Positions 43,795 through 51,948 of a DNA stretch of 61,340 nucleotides are shown here, in pieces. Location of the stretch: contig SVJU01000012.1 in assembly GCA_015068825.1 (NCBI GenBank), positions 1 to 61,340 of the forward strand, in the 5' to 3' direction. Below the pieces are notes generated by a model, which ran no database searches, had not been told where the DNA came from, and saw nothing but the letters and a program-made list of their open reading frames with translations. The DNA is from Oscillospiraceae bacterium (GTDB lineage Bacteria; Bacillota; Clostridia; UMGS1810). Numbering within the stretch: position 1 is the stretch's first letter; each line of letters begins with the position of its first letter. Made by a program: the position numbers and the translations under genes.

Positions 43795-45207
43795 TTGTTG
43801 TCAAGACCTGTTTATAATCCAAAATTTGAGCTTTTCAAAAAAGCGATTATAGGAAAAAAAGTAGGCGTTTTAGGAGTTGGAGTAAGCAATTTGCCGGTTA
43901 TTGAGCTTCTTAATAATCTTGGTGCAATTGTTTATGCATTTGACAAAAAAGAAGAAAAAGATTTTGATGAAAAGGCGCTTGAAATTTTGCACAGTAATAC
44001 AAAAGGCGGATGCGTTTTAGGTAAAGGATACCTTGATAATCTTAATGATGTGGATATAATTATTAAAACACCCGGAATTCGTCCTGATATCCCGGAACTT
44101 GTTAAAGCAGAAGAGAATGATGTTGTTGTTACAAGCGAAATGGAAATATTTTTAAGCATTTGTCCCTGTAAAATAATTGGTGTAACAGGCAGTGACGGAA
44201 AAACAACTACTACAACGCTTATTTACGAAATTTTAAAAGCAAACGGATATAACTGCCATGTTGGCGGAAATATTGGAAAACCACTTTTGCCGGTAATAGA
44301 ATTCATCGACCCTAATGATATTGCAGTTTTGGAGCTTAGCAGTTTTCAGCTTCAGACAATGCAAACAAGCCCTGAAATATCGGTTGTGACAAATGTTGCA
44401 CCAAATCATCTCGATTATCACAAGGATATGGATGAATATACAAATGCAAAGAAAAACATTTTCTTAAATCAAAATCATACAGGAAAACTTATTATAAATA
44501 GTGAAAATGCCATAACTAATTCTTTTGAAGATGATGCTGTGGGAGAAGTTGCAAAATTTTCGCTTCATAACAGGGTTTCACATGGAACACACATTTACAG
44601 GGGAAAAATTTATTATGATGACGAAATGGTTTTAAATGTAAAAGATATTATTCTTCCGGGTGAGCACAATGTTGATAACTATCTTGCTGCAATTTGCGCA
44701 ACATATCCTCTTGTAGATACTTCATCAATTGTAAAGGTAGCAAAAACCTTCGGTGGAGTAGCTCACAGACTTGAGTTTGTAAGAGAGTACAAAGGTGTTA
44801 AATTTTATAACGATTCTATTGCAAGTTCACCTACAAGAACAACAGCAGGATTAAAATCTTTTGATGATAAGGTTATTTTGATTGCAGGTGGCTATGACAA
44901 AAAAATTCCGTTTGATGGTTTTGGAAAAATAATTCTTGAAAAAACAAAAGGTGTTATGCTTATTGGTGACACCTCAAATAAAATAAGATGTGAGATTGAA
45001 CAAGAGAGCGAAAAACAGGGTAAAACAATTCCGCTTGTTGGATGCAATACACTTGAAGAGGCGGTAAAAAGCGCATTTGCTCTTGCAAAAGATAACGATG
45101 TTGTACTTCTTTCGCCTGCATGTGCAAGCTTTGATATGTTCAAAAATTTTGAAGAAAGAGGCAATGCTTTTAAACAGATTGTCGCTTTGTTAGGTCAAGA
45201 GGAATAA
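43795..45207 (+). CDS. murD: UDP-N-acetylmuramoyl-L-alanine--D-glutamate ligase
   Basis: 470 residues. Mur ligase with an N-terminal Rossmann domain (VGVLGVGVSNLPVIELL), ATP-binding GVTGSDGKTTTT, central ELSSFQLQTM and NVAPNHLDYHKDM, and C-terminal FYNDSIASSPTRT and SPACASFDMFKNFEERG. It adds D-Glu to UDP-MurNAc-L-Ala in peptidoglycan precursor synthesis. TTG start after GGGGAG. It is not in a dcw cluster here but sits with TauE halves and aminopeptidases. Confidence 0.97.
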   Translation: MLSRPVYNPKFELFKKAIIGKKVGVLGVGVSNLPVIELLNNLGAIVYAFDKKEEKDFDEKALEILHSNTKGGCVLGKGYLDNLNDVDIIIKTPGIRPDIPELVKAEENDVVVTSEMEIFLSICPCKIIGVTGSDGKTTTTTLIYEILKANGYNCHVGGNIGKPLLPVIEFIDPNDIAVLELSSFQLQTMQTSPEISVVTNVAPNHLDYHKDMDEYTNAKKNIFLNQNHTGKLIINSENAITNSFEDDAVGEVAKFSLHNRVSHGTHIYRGKIYYDDEMVLNVKDIILPGEHNVDNYLAAICATYPLVDTSSIVKVAKTFGGVAHRLEFVREYKGVKFYNDSIASSPTRTTAGLKSFDDKVILIAGGYDKKIPFDGFGKIILEKTKGVMLIGDTSNKIRCEIEQESEKQGKTIPLVGCNTLEEAVKSAFALAKDNDVVLLSPACASFDMFKNFEERGNAFKQIVALLGQEE

Positions 45208-45212
45208 TAGAT

Positions 45213-46247
45213 ATGATAATAGAAAACATTAAAAAACTGTCAGAAATATGTGCAGTTTCCGGTAATGAAAAAAAAGCTTCGCAAGAAGTTTTTAAAATGT
45301 TTGAAAAATACTGTGACAATGTATATACCGATGCTTTAGGAAGTGTTATCGGTGTAAAAAAAGGATTGAACTCCAATAGTAAGGTTATGATTGAAGCTCA
45401 TATTGATGAAATTGGTATGATGGTTACAAAGATAACTGATGAAGGCTTTATAAAGTTTACAAATATTGGCGGAATAGACACAAGAATTCTTCCGGGAAAT
45501 GAAGTGATAGTTCACTCAAAAGAAGAACTTTTTGGAGTTGTGGGAGCAATTGCACCGCATCTTTTGAGTGTAGATGATTTAAATAAACCTGTTCCAAAAG
45601 ACAAGCTTTTTATTGATGTCGGTTTAGATGCCGATGAAGCAAAAGAAAAAGTTTCGGTAGGGGATTTAATTACTTTTAAATCAGAAACAACCGTGCTTAA
45701 TAAAAAATATATTGCTGCAAAAAGTCAGGATGACAGAGCAAGTATCTGTGCTATTTTAGAGGTTCTTGAAAATCTTAAAGATAAAAAGCTTCCGTTTGAT
45801 TTGTATGTTGTAGGCGCAGTTCAGGAAGAAGTTGGATTAAGAGGAAGTGCAACTGTTACTTATGCAATAGACCCCGATATTGCAATTGCAATAGATGTTT
45901 GTCATGGCGATACTCCTGATGCATCAGATTCTACCTTTAAGCTTGGTTCTGGATGTGTTCTGGAGGTTGGCCCAAATATTTCTAAAAAGCTTTCAAATCA
46001 TATTATAAAAGTTATGGATGAAAATAAAATAAAATATTCTGTTGAAGCTTGTGGCGGAAATACAGGAACAGATGCGTGGGCAATGCAGATTGCAAAAAAC
46101 GGAGTTCCTACTGCACTTTTTTCAATACCATTAAGATATATGCATACACAGTATGAGGTATCAAGCGTTGAAGATATAAATTCAACCTCAAATGCAATAT
46201 GTGCATTTTTAACTTCATTTGAAAGTGTAGGTGATATATTTTGCTAA
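45213..46247 (+). CDS. M42 family metallo-aminopeptidase, paralogue 1
   Basis: 344 residues. M42 metal ligands and catalytic residues: EAHIDEIGMM (His), SQDDRAS (bridging Asp), QEEVGLRGS (general base Glu), AIDVCHGD (Asp), and RYMHTQYE (His). M42 enzymes assemble into dodecameric TET particles that trim peptides. ATG follows AGGAATAAT, five bases after murD. The first of three tandem relatives. Confidence 0.93.
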   Translation: MIIENIKKLSEICAVSGNEKKASQEVFKMFEKYCDNVYTDALGSVIGVKKGLNSNSKVMIEAHIDEIGMMVTKITDEGFIKFTNIGGIDTRILPGNEVIVHSKEELFGVVGAIAPHLLSVDDLNKPVPKDKLFIDVGLDADEAKEKVSVGDLITFKSETTVLNKKYIAAKSQDDRASICAILEVLENLKDKKLPFDLYVVGAVQEEVGLRGSATVTYAIDPDIAIAIDVCHGDTPDASDSTFKLGSGCVLEVGPNISKKLSNHIIKVMDENKIKYSVEACGGNTGTDAWAMQIAKNGVPTALFSIPLRYMHTQYEVSSVEDINSTSNAICAFLTSFESVGDIFC

Positions 46248-47281
46248 AAACTTTAACTGAATTTAATGCTGTGTCGGGCGATGAAGATAATTTAAGAAAT
46301 TTTTTAGTAAATGAGATAAAACCGTATGCAGATGATATAAAAGTTGATATAACAGGCAATATTATTGCATTTAAAAAAGGAAAAAAATCTGATGGAAGTG
46401 TTAATGTTGTAGCAGCGCATATGGACGAAGTTGGTTTTATTATAACCAAAATCGAAGAAAACGGATTTTTGCGCTTTGAAGAAGTGGGGGGTATAAGCGA
46501 TGCAATACTTCTTACGCAAAAGGTTGAAATAGGTGATAAAAGAGTAAGCGGAATTTTAGGCGTAAAAGCTGTTCACCTTCAGTCTAAAGACGAAAGACAA
46601 AATCTTATCAAAATGAAAAATATGTATATCGACATTGGCGCAAACTCAAAAGAAGAAGCTGAAAAAAAGGTTAAAATAGGCGACTATGTTGCATTTGCAT
46701 CACGATATACAGAGTTTGGAAATGATAAAATAAAAGCAAAAGCACTTGATGACAGAGTTGGTGTGTATGCAATTTTAAACTTAATAAAAGAAGAATATGA
46801 ATCAGATATTTATTTTTGTTTTACAACGCAGGAGGAAACAGGTCTTAGAGGCGCAAAAATACTATCTCACCGAATAAATGCCGATACCTGTCTTATATTG
46901 GAGGGTACAAATGCAGCCGATGTAGAAGGCGTTAAAGAGCACGAAAGAGTTACTTGTCTTGGTGATGGCCCTGCATTATCTGTTATGGACAGAGCATCAA
47001 TTTCAAACATAAAGTACAATGATTTTATCAAAAAACAAGCCGATGAAAACAAATTAAAATATCAGCTTAAAAAGACACTTAATGGCGGAAATGATGCAGG
47101 CAGTATGGCGTATGGTGCAAATGGGTGTATGACTGCAGTTTTGTCACTTCCTACACGATATCTTCATTCACCAATAAGTGTTGCGCAAAAAAGTGATATC
47201 GACGATTTAATAAAACTTTCAGAGTGTGTGCTTAAAAACATTCACAAATTATGCCCTGTAAGAAAAGAGGTTATAAAATAA
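46241..47281 (+). CDS. M42 family metallo-aminopeptidase, paralogue 2
   Basis: 346 residues. AAHMDEVGFIIT, ALDDRVGVYAIL, QEETGLRGAK, ILEGTNAADVEGV and RYLHSP. The fourth metal-site segment has Glu (ILEGT) where paralogues 1 and 3 have Asp. That is known in part of the M42 family, so it is a distinct subgroup, not a dead copy. The TTG start overlaps the stop of paralogue 1 by seven bases. Confidence 0.92.
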   Translation: MLKTLTEFNAVSGDEDNLRNFLVNEIKPYADDIKVDITGNIIAFKKGKKSDGSVNVVAAHMDEVGFIITKIEENGFLRFEEVGGISDAILLTQKVEIGDKRVSGILGVKAVHLQSKDERQNLIKMKNMYIDIGANSKEEAEKKVKIGDYVAFASRYTEFGNDKIKAKALDDRVGVYAILNLIKEEYESDIYFCFTTQEETGLRGAKILSHRINADTCLILEGTNAADVEGVKEHERVTCLGDGPALSVMDRASISNIKYNDFIKKQADENKLKYQLKKTLNGGNDAGSMAYGANGCMTAVLSLPTRYLHSPISVAQKSDIDDLIKLSECVLKNIHKLCPVRKEVIK

Positions 47282-48255
47282 TGCTTGATTTACAAAAACT
47301 TATAAATACTTATGGCATATCGGGTGATGAGGGCGAAATATCCGATTTAATCGCATCACTTACAAAGGATTATGCTACTGAAGTTTATAAAGATATTTTA
47401 GGAAACCTTGTTGTCCATAAAAAAGGAAACGGCAAAAAGCTTATGTTTGCCGCACATATGGACGAGATTGGTATAATGGTAACATATATAGACGATAATG
47501 GATTTATCCGTTTTGGTATGGTAGGCGGTGTTGATAAATACAACTGCCTTTATCAGCGTGTAAAATTTAAAAACGGCACAGTTGGAGTAGTTGGATACGA
47601 AGAAAAGATAAGCGATATTAAAAATATAAAGGTTTCAAATTTGTATATTGATATTGGCGCAAAAAACAGAGAGGAAGCCGAAAAAATGGTGAGTGTAGGG
47701 GATACTGCCGTTTTTCTTGGCGAATGTATTGTTCAAAACAATCGTGTAATAAGCCATGCACTTGATAACCGTATTGGCGTTTATGTTCTTATAGAAGCAA
47801 TAAAGAGAATAAAAAACAACAAAAACGATTTGTATTTTGTGTTTACCGTTCAGGAAGAGGTGGGTTTAAGAGGTGCAAAAACCTCTGCGTTTTCTATTGA
47901 ACCGGATTATGCAATTGCTGTGGATGTTACCGACACAGGTGATACCCCCGAGTGCAATGTTATGGCAGTTTCTCTTGGAAACGGTGCTGCAATAAAAATA
48001 AAAGACAGCTCTGTTTTGTGTAATAGAGAAGTTGTGGATGCGCTTAAAGAATGTGCAAATAAAAACAAAATAAAATATCAGCTTGAGGTACTTGAGGCGG
48101 GCGGTACAGATGCAGGTGCAATCCACCTTACAAAAGGCGGTATAAAAACAGGTGCAGTTTCGATTCCTGTAAGATATATCCATACCCCTTGCGAAACGGC
48201 TGATTTGTGTGATGTTGAAAACGCAATAAGCTTAATAGAAAAAATAGAGTTTTAA
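47281..48255 (+). CDS. M42 family metallo-aminopeptidase, paralogue 3
   Basis: 324 residues. AAHMDEIGIMVT, ALDNRIGVYVLI (Asn after the metal Asp), QEEVGLRGAK, AVDVTDTGDTPE, GGTDAGAIHLTKGG and RYIHTPCE. All catalytic positions are kept. ATG overlaps the TAA of paralogue 2 by one base; AGAGG lies upstream. A strong terminator follows, so murD and the three peptidases form one transcription unit. Confidence 0.93.
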   Translation: MLDLQKLINTYGISGDEGEISDLIASLTKDYATEVYKDILGNLVVHKKGNGKKLMFAAHMDEIGIMVTYIDDNGFIRFGMVGGVDKYNCLYQRVKFKNGTVGVVGYEEKISDIKNIKVSNLYIDIGAKNREEAEKMVSVGDTAVFLGECIVQNNRVISHALDNRIGVYVLIEAIKRIKNNKNDLYFVFTVQEEVGLRGAKTSAFSIEPDYAIAVDVTDTGDTPECNVMAVSLGNGAAIKIKDSSVLCNREVVDALKECANKNKIKYQLEVLEAGGTDAGAIHLTKGGIKTGAVSIPVRYIHTPCETADLCDVENAISLIEKIEF

Positions 48256-48262
48256 ATAACGA

Positions 48263-48303
48263 GATAACCCCTTCAAATTTCACTTTGAAGGGGTTATCCT
48301 TTG
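48263..48303 (+). terminator. Terminator after the M42 genes
   Basis: Perfect 15-bp stem (48263-48277 with 48284-48298, core AACCCCTTCAAA), six-base loop, then CTTT. Confidence 0.85.
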
Positions 48304-48311
48304 TTATGTAA

Positions 48312-48483
48312 GATTTGTTTGGCGACAATAGAGCCATGTAAAAAACTATGTATAAATCAAAAAATGCGCAGCATAAGCTACGCATGAAAAATACATAGCT
48401 CTTTGTCGCGAAACAAATTCAAAACACCATTACGAAAGCGTGTGAAAATAGAGCCTGTATTTTTACCAAAAAGTAAAAATACA
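48312..48483. repeat. Palindromic intergenic repeat element
   Basis: The 311-bp gene-free stretch 48256-48566 holds the terminator above and this element. Arms 48312-48340 and 48392-48420 are inverted copies (ATTTGTTT, GCGACA, AGAGC, ATGTA blocks) with few mismatches. They enclose a smaller hairpin ATGCG/CGCAT at 48364-48385. A second hairpin, TGTATTTTTAC (48456-48466) with GTAAAAATACA (48473-48483), follows. Its AATAGAGCC-TGTA start repeats the left arm. No ORF. It borders the toxin island. The rest of the gap shows nothing recognisable. Confidence 0.65.
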
Positions 48484-48566
48484 CCCTTCCGCAATGTTTA
48501 TATGAATTTATTTCGCAATTTAATTATATCATATATTAAGCTTCAGGTCAAGAAAATAATATCATT

Positions 48567-49007
48567 TTAAATAAATATCTGATACAGAATTTGTGATTTG
48601 TTAAATTCAGGATATGCATCTTTTACATCAGAAAACAACATGTTTTCCATGGCAGAAATATATTGCTTAACAGCTTTTATACAAAAGTCGGTATCATCTT
48701 TTGAAACTATTATTTGAGGTTTTACAAATTTTAAAACTTCTTCAGGTAAAAGATTTTTTGTGTTATGTTCAACAAAATGAGAAGACTCGTTTTTGACTGT
48801 TACATCAAACTCATAATTGTATAGTTCGTATATACCGCCATTATCACTTAATAAATAAGGTGTAATAAGAAAACTTTCGTTTGATGATTTTGTTGACAAT
48901 AGGTGTATAAAATGTTTAATGTTAGTTTGCGAAATGTATGTTCCGTTTCCTCGTTTTATATTCCCTATTTGTGCCTCAGTTTGTTTTATTATACTTTTAA
49001 TATTCAT
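48567..49007 (-). CDS. Small protein of the toxin island, possible immunity or accessory protein
   Basis: 146 residues, family not recognised. Mixed alpha/beta, soluble, acidic, no signal. Contains HFIHLLSTKSSNESFLITPYL and a C-terminal helix pair. It is the last of four small genes that run after the toxin in the same direction, with only four bases to the next gene upstream. Position suggests an immunity or orphan-immunity protein. No clear terminator follows; the hairpin at 48456-48483 lacks a T tract. Confidence 0.6.
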   Translation of the reverse strand: MNIKSIIKQTEAQIGNIKRGNGTYISQTNIKHFIHLLSTKSSNESFLITPYLLSDNGGIYELYNYEFDVTVKNESSHFVEHNTKNLLPEEVLKFVKPQIIVSKDDTDFCIKAVKQYISAMENMLFSDVKDAYPEFNKSQILYQIFI

Positions 49008-49011
49008 GTTT

Positions 49012-49311
49012 TTATTCTCCGAGAGTTTTATATTTTTCGTTTAATTCTGTAAGCATAATAAACAATTTTGTAGGATTTTGTATGTTCCAGCCCCATACAG
49101 TAAATGCATTTGCAAACGAAACGAGAAATCTTTCTTCTTTTGGTGGGAAGCCTTTTTTATCGGTCATAGTCAGCAAATTATTTAACTCTGGAATAATAAA
49201 ATCTTCTAATTGTTCTTGCGTGCTTTCACCAAGTATGTTGTTTTTTCTTTTAAATAATTCATTTTCACAAAGTATAATTACTTTTTCTAAATCTTTTTTG
49301 AAATTGTTCAT
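49012..49311 (-). CDS. Small helical protein of the toxin island
   Basis: 99 residues, mostly helical, acidic. The KKGFPPKEERFLVSFANAFTVWGW segment recalls small immunity-type proteins that carry a conserved aromatic WGW turn. Not assigned to a family. Third-from-toxin position, four bases before the next gene. No ribosome binding site stronger than AGGTAATAAA is seen before its ATG. Confidence 0.6.
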   Translation of the reverse strand: MNNFKKDLEKVIILCENELFKRKNNILGESTQEQLEDFIIPELNNLLTMTDKKGFPPKEERFLVSFANAFTVWGWNIQNPTKLFIMLTELNEKYKTLGE

Positions 49312-49355
49312 ATTTTATTACCTCACTTTTTTAGTAATTTGGAAGGATATAAAAT

Positions 49356-49892
49356 TTATAATGAATATTTGCGTCTTTTAACTTCGACTTCATATTCCCC
49401 AAAATTAGAAAAAGTTTCTTTAACTTCAGATATTGGAAAGACAGCATCGTAATTATCGTTATCAGATATTGTTATTACTTCTGAAAACCATACATCCCTT
49501 GAAAACATAATTGTTTTATTTACTGTTTTTATAATTATTGCTTGGTCGTACGAAAATTTATATTTGCCATTGTTTACACTTATAAAATCATTTATGATTT
49601 CTATAGTAACAATATTTTCTTCAATATCAAAATTTTTTAAAGGAGTATCGCAATAAGGCTTAAAATTTGAATTAGATTTTTTACATTCAAAAACTGCGAA
49701 TTCTTCATTTTCATCAAAAAACAAATCTTCTTTTAAAAAATTTGTAATTTCTAAAGAAATTTTATCTGTATTTATTTTTAAATTACCTCCTACTAAGTTG
49801 AAGACTTCACCACATTCGTAAGAAATGAATTTTGTGTTTTTTAAATTTTTCAATAATTCTATCATATTTTTATCTAATGTTGCGTTTGTCAT
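49356..49892 (-). CDS. Putative immunity protein, paralogue B
   Basis: 178 residues, beta-rich, acidic. It is a diverged copy of the adjacent gene at 49913-50458. Both share an SYE-x-G start, F-x-x-FKPYC, I-x-V/I-N-x-G-x-Y, AIIIxT and FSRDxWFSE-type motifs in the same order. Tandem copies of an immunity gene after a toxin are typical of polymorphic toxin loci. GAGG lies just upstream of its ATG, 20 bases after the paralogue. Confidence 0.65.
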   Translation of the reverse strand: MTNATLDKNMIELLKNLKNTKFISYECGEVFNLVGGNLKINTDKISLEITNFLKEDLFFDENEEFAVFECKKSNSNFKPYCDTPLKNFDIEENIVTIEIINDFISVNNGKYKFSYDQAIIIKTVNKTIMFSRDVWFSEVITISDNDNYDAVFPISEVKETFSNFGEYEVEVKRRKYSL

Positions 49893-49912
49893 TGTTATAT
49901 CCTCTTTTAATA

Positions 49913-50458
49913 TTACAATTTTTTAGTGGTTCTAATTACACTTACTTTGTTTTCACCTTCATCAGACCAATCTTCAATAACATTGTTAATCGTATAAATA
50001 TTATCAAATTCTTTATCTAAAGATATATTTATAGTTTCACTAAAAAACCAATCTCTGGAGAAAATATACTTGTGATTACATGTTTCAATAATTATTGCCA
50101 TATCAAAATCAATATCGTATTCTCCGTCATTTATAGAAATACGATCTTCTACAATATAAACTGATAATATTTTTTCGTTTATCAAATGTTTTTTGCAAGG
50201 TTCTTCGCAATATGGCTTGAAAGGTTCGTTTAAAGATTTTTTTTCACATGCAAAATATGAAATATCTTCTGTTGAATCAAAAAAAGGCAATTCTTTAACT
50301 TCATTCAAAAATTCTATTGCAAAACTGTCTAAATTTATTTGAAAATTACCATAAGCTTCGTTTTGAACCATATTTCCGTATTCATAAGAGCAAAAAACAT
50401 GCCCAACCATACTTTTTATATATTCCAACATATCATTTGAAAATTTTGCTTTAACCAT
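49913..50458 (-). CDS. Putative cognate immunity protein, paralogue A
   Basis: 181 residues, beta-rich, acidic, cytoplasmic. The conserved centre is FKPYCEEPCKKHL and IFSRDWFFSETINIS. It lies directly after the toxin gene (16-base gap, AGGAGGATATAATTA before the ATG), the place of the cognate antidote. The pairing of toxin and immunity protein is inferred from order only. Confidence 0.68.
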   Translation of the reverse strand: MVKAKFSNDMLEYIKSMVGHVFCSYEYGNMVQNEAYGNFQINLDSFAIEFLNEVKELPFFDSTEDISYFACEKKSLNEPFKPYCEEPCKKHLINEKILSVYIVEDRISINDGEYDIDFDMAIIIETCNHKYIFSRDWFFSETINISLDKEFDNIYTINNVIEDWSDEGENKVSVIRTTKKL

Positions 50459-50474
50459 ATTAATTATATCCTCC

Positions 50475-51857
50475 TTATTTAACGAAATGAATTTTTTGTT
50501 TTTTTACTCCCGAATATATTGTGATTTTTATTTCAATAGCCGGACTGTTCGGTGTAGATGTTTTTACACGATATATCACTCGGGAACCATCATCAAAAAT
50601 TGTTTGTACTCCCTTACCATTCGGTAAAGGTTTCTCAATACCACCTTGACTCAAATTTTTATAAAAATCAGCAGATGTTTTTATTGGGTCATCACTTTCA
50701 ATTACACTACAGTTTTTACCTTTTTTTCCAAAATATCCGTTTGCATTTATTGGATATTCTTTTTCCATTTTTCTAACATTATCGCTAATAGTAGAAATTT
50801 TGTTTGTATATTTAATGCTATCCGCTAAATTATCAGTTTTCTTTGCTGCATCAATTACTTCGTCAGAATATTTTAAACTGCCAATTACAGGTAGCAATGA
50901 AGCTGCATCTAAAATGGTTTGCAGAGCATGTGAAGGCGTAAGCTTAAAGTTTGTTATATCATATATTAAGTCTCTTATATCAGCAGGTAAATCAAATCCC
51001 AAAAAACCTAATGCAATTTGACCTATTGTTCCAAGTAGTGTAGCATCGTTTGAATAGTTACCTAAAACTATTTGTTTTATAGATGTCTGCAAATAATTTA
51101 GTTCTGATAATGTGTCGTTTTCTTTTTCTTCATTTGTAACATTAAATACAACATTTCCGTTATTATCTATAATTTGTATTATACAGTCACAATTGGGGTG
51201 AAACGGCGGAAGATTTATGCCGATTTCGCCTTCAGAAATGAGAAGCTTTTTGCCATCTAAATTATTGCATTCTTCACAATTGTCGCCATTTGTTTTTATT
51301 TGATAATATTTAAAGCCTTTATCCTGATAATCCCATAGTAGCATATACTGTTTCATCTGTCCAGCACTTTCGGTTAAAAAACTGTTCAATGAAGTTATCC
51401 TTTTTGTCAATATGTTTTGCATACGGGATATAACATTTTTTGTATCATTGCTTTGCAATATTTGTAAGTTTAGTTCTTTGAGTATAATATTTTTTGTGTT
51501 ATCCATAGATTTCTTTAAGTTTTCATTAAATTGTTTTACAAATATTTCGGATCTTTCTCCATATTTTGAAAGTTGTGTACGGGTAGTTAAGCTTAAATCA
51601 AATTCTTTGTAGAATTCTTCTATGAAGTTATTGATTTTTGGAACCAGTACATCATACGGAAAAATTAAATCGGTTTTTATTTTTCTTTGCAAAGATGTGT
51701 CAAGAAATTTTCTGTCTGGTATAATGATGTTGCTTTTCATTTTAGATAATATGTTTTCTGTGTTATCTAACGCAAAAACGCTGTATGTATATGCAATTTC
51801 ATCTAAAATGGATTTTTTGAAGTTTTCTGAAATTTTTTCAAATACAATATCGTTCAT
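50475..51857 (-). CDS. Polymorphic toxin with phage-head (Mu gpF/SPP1 gp7-like) N-terminal domain
   Basis: 460 residues. Residues 1-170 are helical. At about 185-228 lies the phage minor-head signature: NGDNCEECNNLDGK (C194, C197) and PPFHPNCDC (H220, C223, C225), as in Mu gpF and SPP1 gp7. Residues about 275-340 form a hydrophobic pre-toxin segment (LTPSHALQTILDAASLLPVIGSL). The last about 75 residues (from SVIESDDPIKT) have a small toxin-domain look with GKGVQTIFDDGSRVIYR and end QKIHFVK. I do not assign the activity; a small RNase-type fold is my guess. No signal peptide, LXG or other secretion tag. AAAGGATG precedes the ATG. Confidence 0.75.
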   Translation of the reverse strand: MNDIVFEKISENFKKSILDEIAYTYSVFALDNTENILSKMKSNIIIPDRKFLDTSLQRKIKTDLIFPYDVLVPKINNFIEEFYKEFDLSLTTRTQLSKYGERSEIFVKQFNENLKKSMDNTKNIILKELNLQILQSNDTKNVISRMQNILTKRITSLNSFLTESAGQMKQYMLLWDYQDKGFKYYQIKTNGDNCEECNNLDGKKLLISEGEIGINLPPFHPNCDCIIQIIDNNGNVVFNVTNEEKENDTLSELNYLQTSIKQIVLGNYSNDATLLGTIGQIALGFLGFDLPADIRDLIYDITNFKLTPSHALQTILDAASLLPVIGSLKYSDEVIDAAKKTDNLADSIKYTNKISTISDNVRKMEKEYPINANGYFGKKGKNCSVIESDDPIKTSADFYKNLSQGGIEKPLPNGKGVQTIFDDGSRVIYRVKTSTPNSPAIEIKITIYSGVKKQKIHFVK

Positions 51858-51924
51858 TTAATCATCCTTTCTTTGGTGGTTGATTGTATTGTAAGTATGT
51901 GAAAACGGAATTTTAGGAAAAACA

Positions 51925-51948
51925 AAAAACTCCCATAAGGGAGTTTTT
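51925..51948 (-). terminator. Terminator of sleB-ypeB
   Basis: Stem AAAAACTCCC (51925-51934) with GGGAGTTTTT (51939-51948), four-base loop. On the minus strand it is followed by T residues. It insulates the toxin unit from ypeB. Confidence 0.8.

Noticed and set aside
46867-47052. M42 paralogue 2 as a decayed enzyme because of Glu in place of Asp
   Set aside because: Glu at this position occurs in active M42 subgroups, and all other motifs are intact.
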